DNA from: Cryptomeria japonica
Taxonomy: Eukaryota; Streptophyta; Pinopsida; Cupressales; Cupressaceae
DNA length: 52,500 nt
Assembly (NCBI RefSeq): GCF_030272615.1
Contig: NC_081411.1
Location: 38,448,140-38,500,639, forward strand
Direction of reading: 5' to 3'
Shown here: positions 23,207-35,232 of the stretch, one piece after another
Layout: the number at the start of each line of letters is the position of its first letter
Position numbering within the stretch: position 1 is the first letter of the stretch
Made by a program: the position numbers and the translations under genes
The notes under the pieces: model-generated
What the model was told of the DNA's origin: nothing
The model's input: the letters and a program-made list of their open reading frames with translations, nothing else
The model's database searches: none

Positions 23207-25412
23207 CTCTTCAAAATATCCTAATTCAAAAATACAAAAAATATCAGAAATAAAAAATCATTACTTGGTGAAAACCTAGCAAACAAGTGCCTTATGACAT
23301 TAAAAAAAATTGAAAAATTGAAAAAAAGTAAGGAGAAATAAATTCGTCCATGAAAACCACTTTGGTGGCACCCTGGGCAAGTACCATGGTGAAAACTGGG
23401 TTACCAGTGCCATGTGTAGAGACATTGCTCCTCCCTCCTTCAGGATTCATTCTCATCCTTTAACCTTCCAATCTACAATTGGGGAAAAATCCTAAATCTA
23501 GTGATGGAAGTGGCACCCTGAGCATCGCATATTTTAAGAAGCATTGTCTTTCATTTCCTCCTCCTTTTCGTGCACAATCCTCAATAAAAGGTCATTTGCA
23601 TCACCAATACGCAATAAGGTTCCATTCTTCTTAGTAATAAAGTATCAGTTTCATGGGTTCAGTTAGTTTCAAATGAAACACAAGCAATAGTGGTCTTTCA
23701 ACAAATCAAATCTTTGAGCAAACTTTGGAAATAGCATAGTTTTCAGCATTATCTATCCTTTGTCAGGATGACAACATTGTGACCAAATCAAATATGTTAG
23801 CATATGTGGAAAGAAACACAAATAACTTCAAGATGTCATTGTGTGTTGGTGTGAAGTCTTAGTTTCTTTTGATTTTATCTTTTGGTGACATGTCTTTTAG
23901 CTTTTCCAGGATGTCTCTAACTAGATATTCTATCTCCACGATGTCTTTGACTAGAAAGGCGAGGATGGGATATATTCACCTATTATTTTTTTGTTTTTGG
24001 ATTATTTCTTACTAATGCTATGACTTGTCCAAGAATATGAGGACACGACGAGTCTAGTATGAATTGGGGCATTCCTTGTTTGCAACTATCTAATCTCCAT
24101 GCAAAAGGGTACAATGAATTTCTGGTCAAACCTATACCTCGATTGTCATAACCTATTTTCCAAAATAAAGCTCAATGATGATAAAGCAAAAGAAGCTCTT
24201 TCACTTCCATATCTTCTATCTTTCATTCCCCTTTCTTGATTGACCTCCATCATCCTTCCTTGAGTCCATGTGGCTCATTATCACATGATTGAGTATAATG
24301 ACACACCAAAAATATCTTCATTTCATGTAGTTTTGACCCGCATCATCAAATTTTAGCATATCTCATTTCATACATACATATAGATATCACAATCTCATCA
24401 CATCTTGCATATTCATTGGCCAATATCTGCATATCCATATAAACACCCAAAAAGAACAAAAATATATTGCATTTCATCATGTACATATTTGCATCCATAT
24501 CATACGCATCATAAAATCATCATAAAGCATATCGAAACATAAACACATAACACATGCATATAGCTGCTGCAAGGATGGATCATCTCATCTTATTTATATC
24601 AAAATAATAGTGTCATGATACAATGATGTCAAAATCTCATATGGCTATAAAATCAGCCAAAGTTGTCTACATCATCATACAAAAACTGATACAACCCATA
24701 TTATCTCATTTGTCTCCTCCTGTAGACCCTCCGAGACCATATTTTCACCAAAGAAGTTACTATTTTAGTGTTTGCCCAAATCTCAGGCATATACATAATA
24801 TATTGTAATCCCATGGCATCAACTCCTGCTCTATCCTCCAATATCAACTCTTGTCATAATCCTTGAGTCGAAGGGTATCTTTTTCGTGACTCCAACATAG
24901 GTAGGTCATCCTGTAGTCAAGCAAGTCAACTGTGTCAATCCTAGTGGTACTCCCTATTCATCACAAAATGCCTTTCTCTATCCTACCATTTTCAGTGCAC
25001 CTGTTGAGTGAATCCTCTCAGTAGCTTATCCAATTGGCAATGTATGTTTATCACAAAATTGTCAATTCTAGCCTTGTTTTCAGTTTGTCTTCCCTAGGGC
25101 ACCCGTTTGAGTGAATTATCTCATCAACTTATCCAATTGATAGTGTATGTTCATCACAAACCTATTAAGTTTGGCCTCTTAAGAGATAGACATGATTTTG
25201 TTGATTCCTCTTGAGTCAGTCTTTTTCCTGCATGACCTTTTCATCCTATCTTGTCAGTCCTTTCTAGCCTTTCTTTCTTATCGAGAGATTGTTTGCGATC
25301 TCTTTTTTTAAATAATTATCCAATCTCTTGAGGGGGCATATCATTCCCATCATTGGGCAACTTTGTATTAGTTTATCTTATCTTTTTTAAAACAACACGA
25401 CAAGCTGCATTG
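23207..25412 (+). other. 3' non-coding region of the Ty3/gypsy derivative (alpha)
   Basis: About 2.2 kb between the integrase stop and the PPT, matching 31321-33667. No reading frame holds in both copies. Long 3' regions between integrase and LTR occur in some plant Ty3/gypsy lineages. Confidence 0.65.
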
Positions 25413-25430
25413 TCTCAAAGAGGGGCAAAA
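25413..25430 (+). other. Polypurine tract (alpha)
   Basis: AAAGAGGGGCAAAA directly before the 3' LTR start at 25431; the plus-strand primer site. Confidence 0.8.
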
Positions 25431-26228
25431 TGTAGACACCTAAAATTGTCTTGTCTAAATAAATAAATATTTTTATTTAATTAATTATTTTATCCTCATT
25501 CTTCTATTATTTAAATAAACCTTTATTTATTTAATTAATTCATTTATCCTCTTCTAAGGTTTTCCTCATTTAAATAAATACTTTTATTTATTTAAATTGT
25601 CATTTTTCCTAAATTAAATAAATACTTTTATTTATTTAATTGATCCCATTTCTTCTATTAATTAAATAAATCTTTATTTATTTAATTAATTCATTAGCCT
25701 TTTCTACCCATGACACATGTCATTCATATCTTAATTCCTACACTACCTACCCTCTGATTATTTTCTTATTTCTACTACCTACCCTTTAATCCTAGCCAAC
25801 CATGTATCTTTACGCCTCCTAATCTTATCCCTCCATTTCCTACATTGTGTTCTATATAAGAGGATGCTTCTTTCATTATCAACCCTAATTTTCCTATTCA
25901 GCTAATGAGTATTCTAATCAATCTATTGCAATCAAGCCTTTTTACGACCAAGCTATCAACCACATTTCCATTCTTTATTTAGCTCTTGTGCACACATAAA
26001 ATCTACGAGCAAACATATCAAGAAAGATCAATGGAGATAGGAAGACAATGGAGATTGAAACCCTAATAGACATGTGAATGGTATATCTTGTTTTGTTTTT
26101 TTTTTATTTGCATGATCTTAGGTATCTCTATTGGTATTGGTGAATGTTTCATTGTAGGATGTAGATTGTTTGTGGTTGAATATTTATGGTTTTTCAATAG
26201 TTCATTATTCACTTTTCACAATACAAAA
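25431..26228 (+). repeat. 3' LTR of the Ty3/gypsy derivative (alpha)
   Basis: It starts TGTAGACACC, with five tandem AT palindromes at 25456-25690, then a TATA box TATATAA at 25853-25859 ('tctatataagagg'), and continues to about 'ttcacaataca' before an ATT repeat. It aligns with 33684-34478. The exact 3' end is blurred by the ATT repeat. Confidence 0.82.
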
Positions 26229-26230
26229 TA

Positions 26231-26269
<39 letters not shown>

Positions 26270-26270
26270 T
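26229..26270. repeat. (ATT)n microsatellite
   Basis: About 13 perfect ATT units directly after the LTR; short ATT runs also precede the LTR heads at 22257 and 30309. Confidence 0.93.
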
Positions 26271-26353
26271 CTCTAGCATGTTCAATGATAGTAATGTAGG
26301 ATATTTTTGGAGAGGATAGTCAATATCAAAGATAGTAACTTAGGAGGATGCAC

Positions 26354-26818
26354 TTAGATAGGGTGTTGATAGAGGATGAGATTTATGGATGATGTGGATG
26401 CAAAGATGGCTAGCATGAAGGAGGGAGAATGTTGGAAGGAATTCAATGATATGTGCCTTTGTTGATTTTTCTTAGGGATTATTTGAGGTGATGGAGTGAT
26501 GGATGAAGGGAGGCAAGGACCCAAGATGGATGGAAGAGATGGAGGGTCTAGCTTTGGAATATAAGGACCCAAATTAGGTGTGGATGAGGAAGAAATGGAG
26601 TTTAGGACACAAGGACCCAAAAGGGGTTTGGAAGATGGATGATGGGAACATTTGGATATAGATGGAGGGATTTTGGATTCAGAAGATATGGAAGGTATAG
26701 AAACATATCGAGCATGAACTTTGTAGAGAAGGCAATATGAACTTGTATTTTCTTTGACTTGAAGGGGTTCCAATATGCCTTGTTCATGGAGGCCTGACCT
26801 TTTGCCTTGATAATTCAT
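26354..26818 (-). pseudogene. Gag/protease-side remnant with a G-patch-like motif, minus strand
   Basis: A 154-codon minus-strand frame beginning near GKRSGLHEQGILEPLQVK, which resembles the G-patch segment (G-x-G-L-G...Q-G-x-x-x-P) that follows the protease in some plant Ty3/gypsy polyproteins. It continues into a Ser/Pro/Ile-rich stretch (SISSSSTPNLGPYIPKLD). The second glycine of the motif is lost. The strand is opposite to the flanking LTR derivatives, so it belongs to another element. The domain call is tentative. Confidence 0.4.
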
Positions 26819-27505
26819 TTTTCCATAAATTCATTTTCCAATAGGATACTTATTATTCTAGAAACAAGGTGAGAGTTCCTTTTGAGGGGGCTAGTAGATG
26901 CAAGGAATTATAAGCTCTTGGAGGAAACCATAGTGGATAAAGGCATGGAAGAGCCAACTTGATAGCTATGGGATTCATGGATAGCTTGGATAAGGATGAT
27001 GGGACCTTATGGAGGACTAGTATCATGGGGATGACTAGGGATGACTCGGATCATGAGATGGATTAGAGGGGATAGGATAATGAGAGGGAAAGGGATCATA
27101 ATATAGAGTAATTTGATCTTGATGTGGACAAAAATCTATGATAGCATGCTTTGGAAGAAGCTCAAGACATGTTAGGCGTTGTGGGGATAGTGTGTTGGAG
27201 AAGGATATGGAAGCTTCAACTTGGGTATATGGAGGGATGGAAGTGTCATGAAGGCTAGGGGATTGAGGTTTGTCTTGATTCGGAGGGGATGGAGGTGGAT
27301 GTATGAATTGGTGAGATTGGGAAACTATGTTTGAAGGTGGGGATTTAGTCTCCTTTTCTTTTATGTCCTAGAATCTTTGTTGGAAAAAGGTCTGGAGGGA
27401 CATGAGAATACTGTGGATTATGAAGCATTAGGAATATGTGGAGGTTTAGCAATAGATGGAAGATTGGGATTGTGGATCAGGGGATTAGGATTAAGGATGT
27501 GAGAA

Positions 27506-27895
27506 CTATGGTGTAAAGGATTTAGCTGGTGAGTGGATACGGTGGAGGTGTTGTAAAAAGATGGGGATTGGGATTTGGATGAGAGAAAGATGGAGGTATA
27601 TATACTGGATCAAAGGGGTACATGGATGAGGGATAATATGAAGACATGGATGGGGAATAAGATGGATTTCCCTTGTTAAAGGTAGGGAAAGGATTACAGA
27701 TGTGAAAATAATTGGGATTGACTTGGTAAGTGGGCTGGGTTGGGAGAAATGAATAAGTGGAAGTTGGATAGCATTAATACATGCATGAGTTGGATGGGGA
27801 TGGTTGATAGGGTGATCCTCGAACTTCCATAACGATTTCTTCAAACCAACCCATGATGTTTGAATGTGGGTTTTGGACAACGAACCTTTTCTTTT
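27506..27895 (-). pseudogene. Proline/tyrosine-rich gag-like remnant, minus strand
   Basis: Two minus-strand frames are open here. The more plausible one is not the longest: it reads GWFEEIVMEVRGSPYQPSPS, then Tyr/Pro/Asn-rich sequence (VYIPPSFSHPNPNPH), as in the disordered part of plant gag proteins. The longer frame (27880-27506) is His/Ile/Pro-rich and probably a shadow. It lies upstream, on the minus strand, of the G-patch-like remnant, consistent with one broken minus-strand element between 26271 and about 27900. Confidence 0.35.
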
Positions 27896-29696
27896 GTGAG
27901 AGTGTGCAGACCATGCAAGGGTAGCCTCAAGATGATAAAGAAGGAAAGAAAATTCAGATGATATCGATAAATCTGATCAAGACATGATGATGATTTATTT
28001 GACTTGATTTAGGATTTATTTGATATGATTGGAGATCTTGGTACTTGGACTATGACAAGATTGATTTGGATTTGGATAACACCTTGATCCTTGGATTAGG
28101 ATTAGCCTAGTTGTAGGGATTAGTGTTGCGGACCACAAAGCAAGGTAATAACCAAGTTGGGTTAAATCTAGATCTTTAGATTAAGATTGGGTGAAGACTT
28201 ATTTTACTTAGGATAGAATTTGTTCCTAAGAAAAATAAGGCTAGGAATTAGGGTTTTGATCAACCCAAGTGATTTGGATTAATTCAGTAAGGTACATGGG
28301 ATATATTTTTTCTCAATCACAAGGTCAATTTGACAAATGATAAAGGTCTAACTCGAACCTTGCAAAGTGCTAACCTTGGATTAAGAGGTTGATTGATCGA
28401 CTGATTGAATTTGGATTACATTTGTTGATGGGATTGATTTGCTAATTTCTCAAAGATGAAAATGGAAATGATTATGGAAGAAGGTGGATTGAAGAAAATA
28501 GATGAAATCAAGGCTATCTTGGATGTGAAATGACTCAGTAAGTGATTTCTAGTATAGGCAAGTTGGACAATGAGATACTACCACTCCTATTAAGGGATTG
28601 GGATGATACTTATCTTCGATGGAAAGCATGGGATCTTAAAGGTTCTTCATCAAACTTATTTCCATAACCATGTAGATAATCATGAAAACGTTGTTGGAAG
28701 GTACAATATTTAAACAAGTTTGCAGCTGAAGTACAAGTAGTTATAATGCTTGAGGATTTTCTTATAACTTGGCAATAAATGGATTTGTTGGGATGTTTGA
28801 GCGAATTGGGTTTATGGTGCATGAGTGGAAAGTGGATTTGGATTGTTTTTTCTTGGTAGTAAATGTCAAGCAATGAAAACATGTTGGCCAAGGTAACAGT
28901 TGAAACAAGCATGTAAGAGAGGGGAGGTCCTAGATTAGCCCAATGTGATAAAATTAATTGGAATAAACAAATTAAGACACAAAAAAGACATACAGCCTAG
29001 GATGGAAAGTGCATTCTACTTGTTGGATCCCAACTTGGACTTCTCCAAATACCTAGACAAAGTGGATAGATACAGATCTGGTAGCACTGGCTCCCCTCCA
29101 TGACATTCACTTCTCAAGCATACCGAAATATCTTACCTCGAAGATCCAAAAATATTATGAATCGATGGACATCTATCTCTACTTTGAATGGTACAAATTG
29201 GGGTGGTTTTGAAGGTTCAACCTCTTCCACCAACAAGAAAATAGGATTTTGGGTAACTACAACAACTTGTCTAGTAAGGTTTCGAGGGATCCCAATCCAA
29301 TGAAAAATTCTCATAGAAAGCCACGCAAGGGTTTAATTGAGCTTATTGGTGTAGAGAAGGCATCCACATACAATAAATTCACTCCACACTCTGGCCACTT
29401 GAGTAGTAGATTTATATAATGGCTCAAAAAATACCACTTGAGATCTTGTCGAGAGAGACGATATCCTTGACGTACCTCAATTTTGAAATACTCCCTTGAG
29501 GTGATGATACCCCCAAGAGGTGGTTCTCTACTCAAAATAAAAAAAAGGTGTTGTTAACCACCTTTCTCTTACACCCAAGGTCCACGAAAGTGAGAGGAGA
29601 GGATACTCGATGTAATAGTGAGTCCACCCTACAAAACATTCAAGTGCGCAAGATATAAAATAAAATTTTATTTTAACCCCAAAATATTTTTATACA
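27896..29696. other. Unassigned, scattered short ORFs
   Basis: AT- and GA-rich to about 28600. Minus-strand frames at 28912-28610, 29314-29114 and 29535-29311 have ordinary composition (FHWIGIPRNLTRQVVVVTQ) and may be pieces of one decayed ORF running 29535 to 29114 with a frame change near 29312. No domain was recognised. Confidence 0.35.
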
Positions 29697-30308
29697 TCCT
29701 AATGGATTAGGTGATGGATTTAATTGAATTTTTAGACATGGGAATGATGCATCATGAGAGGCAAGATTTCGGTATATGAATGGACGGTGAAAAGACAATT
29801 TGGTTGTGTGGGGTTTGCAGATGAGAGGATTTCTACTTGGATTTGGTTAATACGTTGTGAATGGACGGTTGGGTTATGCACAAGTCAATATTAGCTCAGA
29901 TAGATGGAAAAATCTCAATGTGATGGGGATCACAAATGGATTAGATAAGATGGGAGGGGATTAATGATTGAAGAGGATTGGACTGGATGGGAAATTCTAG
30001 GGGATTCATTTATAGATATAGGATAAATGGATGGATACCAATGACAAGGGAGAAACAAGGTTTTCTTTAAGGATGGAGTGGATGGAAAAATTGCTTGGAT
30101 AGGATATGGAGGACTAAAGGATGGAGGATAGGTGAAATGGGGATCCAAGAACTATGCTACGAAGGAGGAAAATGCCCCCTAAATGTAGTGCAATTAAGGA
30201 TGAACAGATAGTGGATATAGGATGTATGAGATGGAAGGAGAATGGCTAAGAGATATGGATGGTGGAGGAATTACAACTTTTATTTTCCAAAGTATGCATT
30301 ATTATTAT

Positions 30309-30602
30309 TGTAGACACCTAAAATTGTCCTGTCTAATTAAATAAATATTTTTATTTATTTAATTATTTTATCCTAATTCTTCTATTATTTAAATAAATAT
30401 TTATTTATTTAATTAATTCATTTATCCTCTTCTAAGCCTTTCCTCATTTAAATAAATACTTTTATTTATTTAAATTGTCCTTTTTCCTAAATTAAATAAA
30501 TACTTTTATTTATTTAATTTATCACATTTCTTCTATTAATTAAATAAATATTTATTTATTTAATTAATTCATTAGCCTTTTCTACCCATGACACATGTCC
30601 TT
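30309..30602 (+). repeat. Truncated 5' LTR head with five tandem palindromes (beta)
   Basis: TGTAGACACC start; five AT-rich inverted repeats between about 30331 and 30565. It has the same truncation point as alpha ('gacacatgtc' then 'agctttgaaaag'). Confidence 0.82.
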
Positions 30603-31012
30603 AGCTTTGAAAAGAAAAATCCAAAAGTAAAAAATATAGAAAAGGCCTTTATTCCAAATCAAAATCAAAAGCTTTTGGACTTTGAAAAAATTTAAGTCAA
30701 GGATTAAAATCCTATGAAAGAAAAAGAGAAAGAGATGATCTCCCCTAATATCAAAATAACTGGGGCAAAAGTTTTAAAATTTGAAGTCAAAAATCATACT
30801 TGTTGATCCTAAGTCTCCATCATGCCATCCTACTTTCACTTCTTTTTACAATCATAAGCCTTCATAACTCATCCACTTGTTCTGTATATCCTTCCCCTTC
30901 TGGTGATATATCATGGACCTTTAATGGAGCTTCCTCGAGGGACTTTGTTGTCAGGGATGCCTAAAATTCTTTAGGTGACACACATATGGGCCTGTGTAGT
31001 CCACACACTAGT

Positions 31013-31320
31013 AATTCTATCTCAGTTCCTTTATCAAGGATGACAGTCACTCGAGATACACATAATTCAGTGAAGGAAGAATGCAGCTATAACCACAAAG
31101 TAAAGCCTCATACATTTGAGGTGGGTGACCTAGTGCTAAGAGATAACCCCAAGAATCAACAGGATCGAGAAAAAAAAAAGGAAAATTTGAGCCCAATTGG
31201 CTTGGTCCTTATGTCATCACAACAGTCTATGGATCAGGTGCATATCAGTTCTCAACATGAGATGGAGAACCTTTGCAAGATCCTATCAACAACATGCACC
31301 TTCGTAAGTTTTACTCATAG
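31013..31320 (+). pseudogene. Integrase C-terminal remnant of a Ty3/gypsy pol (beta)
   Basis: Open from before 31049 as TRDTHNSVKEECSYNHKVK, then PHTFEVGDLVLRDNPKNQQ and DREKKK. At a run of ten A the frame changes; the continuation PIGLVLMSSQ in the original frame is noise, and the true tail (WLGPYVITTVYG, then INNMHLRKFY) is in another frame to a TAG at 31318. CGA at 31166-31168 is intact where alpha has TGA. It is inactive because the catalytic core is absent. Confidence 0.85.
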
Positions 31321-33667
31321 CTCTTCAAAATATCCTAATTAAAAGATACAAAAAATCTCAAAAATAAAAAATCATTACTTAATGAAAACCTAGCAAACAA
31401 GTGTCTTGTGACATTAAAAAAACTTAAAAAATTGAAAAAAAGTAAAGAGAAATAAATTCTTCCGTGAAGACCACTTTGGTGGTGCCCTGGGCAAGTACCA
31501 TGGTGAAAGTCGGGTAACCAGTGCCATGTGTAGAGACATTGCTCCTCCCTCCTTTAGGATTCATTCTCATCCTTTCACCTTGCACACACACACAACCTAT
31601 CCATTCATAATAAACTTACTCATTCCCATTATGGCTTGTTATTGATCTACCTAAGATTGTTTAGCCATTCATCATCAACCCTCCCTTTTCACCCCCTTTC
31701 CTTCCATATTAGATCAGGTCTAATCTGGAATTGGGGAAAATCCTAAATCTAGTGATGGAAGTGGCACCTTGAGCATCGCATGTATTAAGGAGCATTGTCT
31801 TTTCATTTCCTCGTTCTTTTCATGCACAATCCTCAATAAAAGGTCATTTGTATTGCCAATACATAATAAGGTTCCATTCTTCTTAGTAATAAAGTATCAG
31901 TTTCATGGGTTCAGTCAGTTTCAAATGAGACACAAGCAGTAGTGGGCTTTCAACAGATCAAATCTTTCAACAAACTTTGGAAATAACATAGTTTTTAGCA
32001 TTATCTATCCTTTCTTAGGATGATAGCATTGTGACCAAATCAAATATGTTAGCATATGTGGAAAGAAACACAAATAACTTCAAGATGTCATTGTGTGTTG
32101 GTGTGAAGTCTTAGTTTCTTTTGATTTTATCTTTTGGTGACATGTCTTTTAGCTTTTCCAGGATGTCTCTAACTAGAGATTCTATCTCCAGGATGTCTTT
32201 GACTAGAAAGGCGAGGATGGGATATATTCACCTATTAGTTTTTTGTTTTTGGATTATTTCTTAGTAATGCTATGACTTGTCCAAGAATATGAGGACATGG
32301 TGAGTCTAGTATGAGCTGGGGCATTCCATGTTTGCAACTGTCTGATCTCCATGCAAACGGGTACAATGAATTTTTTGTCAAACCTATACCTCGACTGTCA
32401 TAACCTATTTTCCAAAATAAAGCTCAATGATGATAAAGCAAAAGAAGCCCTTTCACTTCCATATCTTCTATCCTTCATCCCCCTTTCTTGATTGACCTCC
32501 ATCATCCTTCCTTGAGTCCAAGTAGCTCGTTATCACATGATTGAGTATAATGACACACCAAAAATATATTCATTTCATGTAGTATTGATCCGCATCATCA
32601 AATTTTAGCATATCTCATTTCATACATACATATAGATATCACAATCGCATCACATCTTGCATATTCATTGGCCAATATTTGCATCTGCATATAAACCCCC
32701 AAAAAGAACAAAAACATATTGCATTTCATCATGTACATATTTGCATCCATATCATAAGCATCATAAAATCATCATAAAGCATATAGAAACATAAACACAT
32801 ATAACACATGCATATAGATGTCGCAAGGATGGATCATCTCATCTCATATATATCAAAATAATAGTGTCATGATACACTGATGTCAAAATCTCATATGGCT
32901 ACAAAATCAGCCAAGTTGTCTACATCATCATACAAAAACTAATACAACCTAAATTATCTCATCTGTCTCCTCCTGTAGACCCTCTAAGACCATATTTTCA
33001 CCAAAGAAGTTACCAGTTTTGTGTTTGCCCATATCTTAGGCATATACATAATATATCATAATCCCATGGCATAAACTCTTGCTCTATCCTCCAATATCAA
33101 CTCTAGTCATCATCCCTTAGTCGAAGGGTATCTCTCCTGTGACTCCAACATAGGTAGGTCCTCCTGCAGTCAAGCAAGTCAACCGTGTCAATCCTAGTGG
33201 TACTCCCTGTTCATCACAAAGTGCATTGCTCTATCCGACCATTTTTAGGGCACCTATTGAGTGAATCCTCTTAGTAGCTTATCCAATTGGCAATGTATGT
33301 TTATCACAAAATTGTCAATTCTAGCCTTGTTTTCAGTTTGTCTTCCCTAGGGCATCCGTTTGAGTGAATTCTCTCATCAGCTTATCCAATTGATAGTGTA
33401 TGTTCATCACAAACCTATCAATTTTGGCCTCTTTAGAGATAGACGTGATTTTGTTGATTCCTCTTGAGTCAGTCTTTTTCCTGCATGACCTTTTCATCCT
33501 ATCTTGTCAGTCCTATCTAGCCTTTCTTTCTTATCGAGAGATTGTCTGCGATCTCTTTTTTAAAAAAATCATCCAATCTCTTGAGGGGGCATATCATTCC
33601 CGTCATTGGACAACTTTGTATCAATTTATCTTATCTTTTTTAAAACAACACGACAAGTTGCATTGTC
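31321..33667 (+). other. 3' non-coding region of the Ty3/gypsy derivative (beta)
   Basis: Matches 23207-25412, with about 130 extra bases near 31585-31720 that include a short CA repeat. No gene seen; the ORF at 33400-33675 does not persist in alpha. Confidence 0.65.
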
Positions 33668-33683
33668 TCAAATAGGGGCAAAA
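33668..33683 (+). other. Polypurine tract (beta)
   Basis: AAATAGGGGCAAAA directly before the 3' LTR at 33684. Confidence 0.78.
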
Positions 33684-34478
33684 TGTAGACACCTAAAATT
33701 GTATTGTCTAATTAAATAAATATTTTTATTTAATTAGTTATTTTATCCTCATTCTTCTATTATTTAAATAAACCTTTATTTATTTAATTAATTCATTTAT
33801 CCTCTTCTAAGCCTTTCCTCATTTAAATAAATACTTTTATTTATTTAAATTGTCTTTTTTCCTAAATTAAATAAATACTTTTACTTACTTAATTGATCCC
33901 ATTTCTTCTATTAATTAAATAAATCTTTATTTATTTAATTAATTCATTAGCCTTTTCTACCCTTGACACATGTCATTCATCTCTTAATTCCTACACTACC
34001 TACCCTCTCATTATTTTCCTATTTCTTCTACCTACCCTTTAATCCTAGCCAACCATTTATCTTTACGCCTCTTAATCTTATCCCTCCATTTCCTACATTG
34101 TGTTCTATATAAGAGGATGCTTCTTTCATTATCAACCCTAATTTTCCTATTCAACTAATGAGCATTCTAATCAATCTTATGCAATCAAGCCTTTTTACGA
34201 CCAAGCTATCAACCACATTTCTATTCTTTGTTTAGCTCTTATGTAGACATAAAATCTAAGAGCAAACATATCAAGAAAGATCAATGGAGATAGGAAGACA
34301 ATGGAGATTGAAACCCTAATAGACATGTGAATGGTATATCTTGTTTTTTTTTTTTGATTTGCATGATCTTAGATATCTCTATTGGTATTGGTGAATATTT
34401 CATTATAGGATGTAGATTGTTTGTGGTTGAATATTTATGGTTTTACAATAGTTCATTGTTCACTTTTCACAATACACA
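33684..34478 (+). repeat. 3' LTR of the Ty3/gypsy derivative (beta)
   Basis: TGTAGACACC start, five AT palindromes (about 33708-33940), TATA box TATATAA at 34106-34112, ending near 'cacaatacaca' before ATT repeats. It aligns with 25431-26228. Confidence 0.82.
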
Positions 34479-34537
<59 letters not shown>

Positions 34538-34583
34538 TACTATTATTATTATGATTATGATTATGATTATTAATATTATTATT
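34479..34583. repeat. (ATT)n microsatellite with variant units
   Basis: About 70 bases of ATT units, then mixed GATTAT and AATATT units. The poly-leucine ORF over it is an artefact. Confidence 0.92.
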
Positions 34584-35110
34584 AATATTTTGGCATTAGG
34601 GTGGTATGAGGGATGATTTTGGAGTTCAAACTAGCAGCATAAGATTGCATGAAAAGTGGATGATTTGTGAGGAGAGGAGACTCCAATTTATAGATTGGAG
34701 GAGGCCAAAATGGAGGGCCAATATTTATTCAAAATAGAGGGCTAAGATTGAAAGAAGCTGGGAGAGGATTGAGAGGAAAAGGTGTGGGAGATCCAAGAGA
34801 TATCCCATAAAGACATTTCTTGTCTCCACATCTCTCAAGTACATGGGGAAGAGTTCCTCAAGTATATTGGGAAGAGAAAAGGAATATAAAATTCTTTGGG
34901 GAAAGGGGGAAGGAATTAAAAGTTCCAAAATAGAGGATTGTGTGGGAAGAATAAAGGAGAAAAGGAATTAAAAATTCCTTAGGAAGAGAGGGCATGGGAG
35001 AATCAAAGAATTTGAAATTTCTTAAAATAAACAAAGTTGGGGTATTTAAGGTTTGGAAGGTGAAGGGCACAAGCCATTTATGACAAAGAGTTGACTCATC
35101 CCTAATGAAG
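34584..35110. repeat. Repeat block W, copy 2
   Basis: It aligns with 19931-20460 and directly follows the beta LTR and ATT tract. An LTR followed by leader would mean this LTR also served as the 5' LTR of a second, now lost, element (a shared-LTR tandem); this is an inference. Confidence 0.65.
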
Positions 35111-35112
35111 CT

Positions 35113-35232
35113 GGTTGGCTAGAAGTACGAAAACGGGCATATTTGGAGAAGCAATCTACCACCATCATGACTACTAAATTCGCTATAGACATTTGGTTGT
35201 TATTTAATGAAGATTATTGAAATGCCAATCCA
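35113..35232 (-). pseudogene. Integrase core fragment of a Ty3/gypsy pol, minus strand
   Basis: On the minus strand, WIGISIIFIK at 35232 onward corresponds to the W-x-x-I-S-M-D-F-I motif, and after a frame change VVDCFSKYARF matches the V-V-D-R-x-S-K-Y-A-H-F motif around the first catalytic Asp of gypsy integrases. About 40 codons remain. It is an isolated scrap on the opposite strand to the flanking units. Confidence 0.65.

Larger units (their letters stand above)
21608..26270 (+). mobile_element. Ty3/gypsy deletion derivative with left flank, unit alpha
   Basis: This is the first of two direct copies (the other is 29697-34478). Order: a 650-base purine-rich block (21608-22256); an LTR head starting TGTAGACACC (22257); an integrase C-terminal remnant; about 2.2 kb of 3' non-coding sequence; a PPT; and a longer 3' LTR starting with the same TGTAGACACC (25431). 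Gag, protease, RT and most of integrase are missing, and the same junction after the LTR head occurs in both copies, so the deletion came before the duplication. ATT repeats border the element on both sides, suggesting insertion into an ATT tract. Compared with unit beta it lacks about 130 bases near 23470. Confidence 0.78.
29697..34478 (+). mobile_element. Ty3/gypsy deletion derivative with left flank, unit beta
   Basis: Second direct copy of unit alpha, in the same order: purine-rich block (29697-30308), LTR head (30309), integrase tail (31013-31320), 3' region, PPT, 3' LTR (33684). Similarity starts at 'cctaatggattagg' and is high throughout, with many differences of the C/T or G/A type. 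The sequence beyond the 3' LTR differs from alpha: beta runs through ATT repeats into block W. Either a segmental duplication or repeated mobilisation of a composite could explain the pair. Confidence 0.78.

Noticed and set aside
29114-29314. Minus-strand ORF as an ORF1/DUF4283-type protein
   Set aside because: Only a vague resemblance (IGIPRNL segment) with no diagnostic residues; left unassigned.
34327-34554. Poly-leucine C-terminal protein
   Set aside because: The leucine run is the (ATT)n repeat read in the TTA frame; the rest is LTR sequence.
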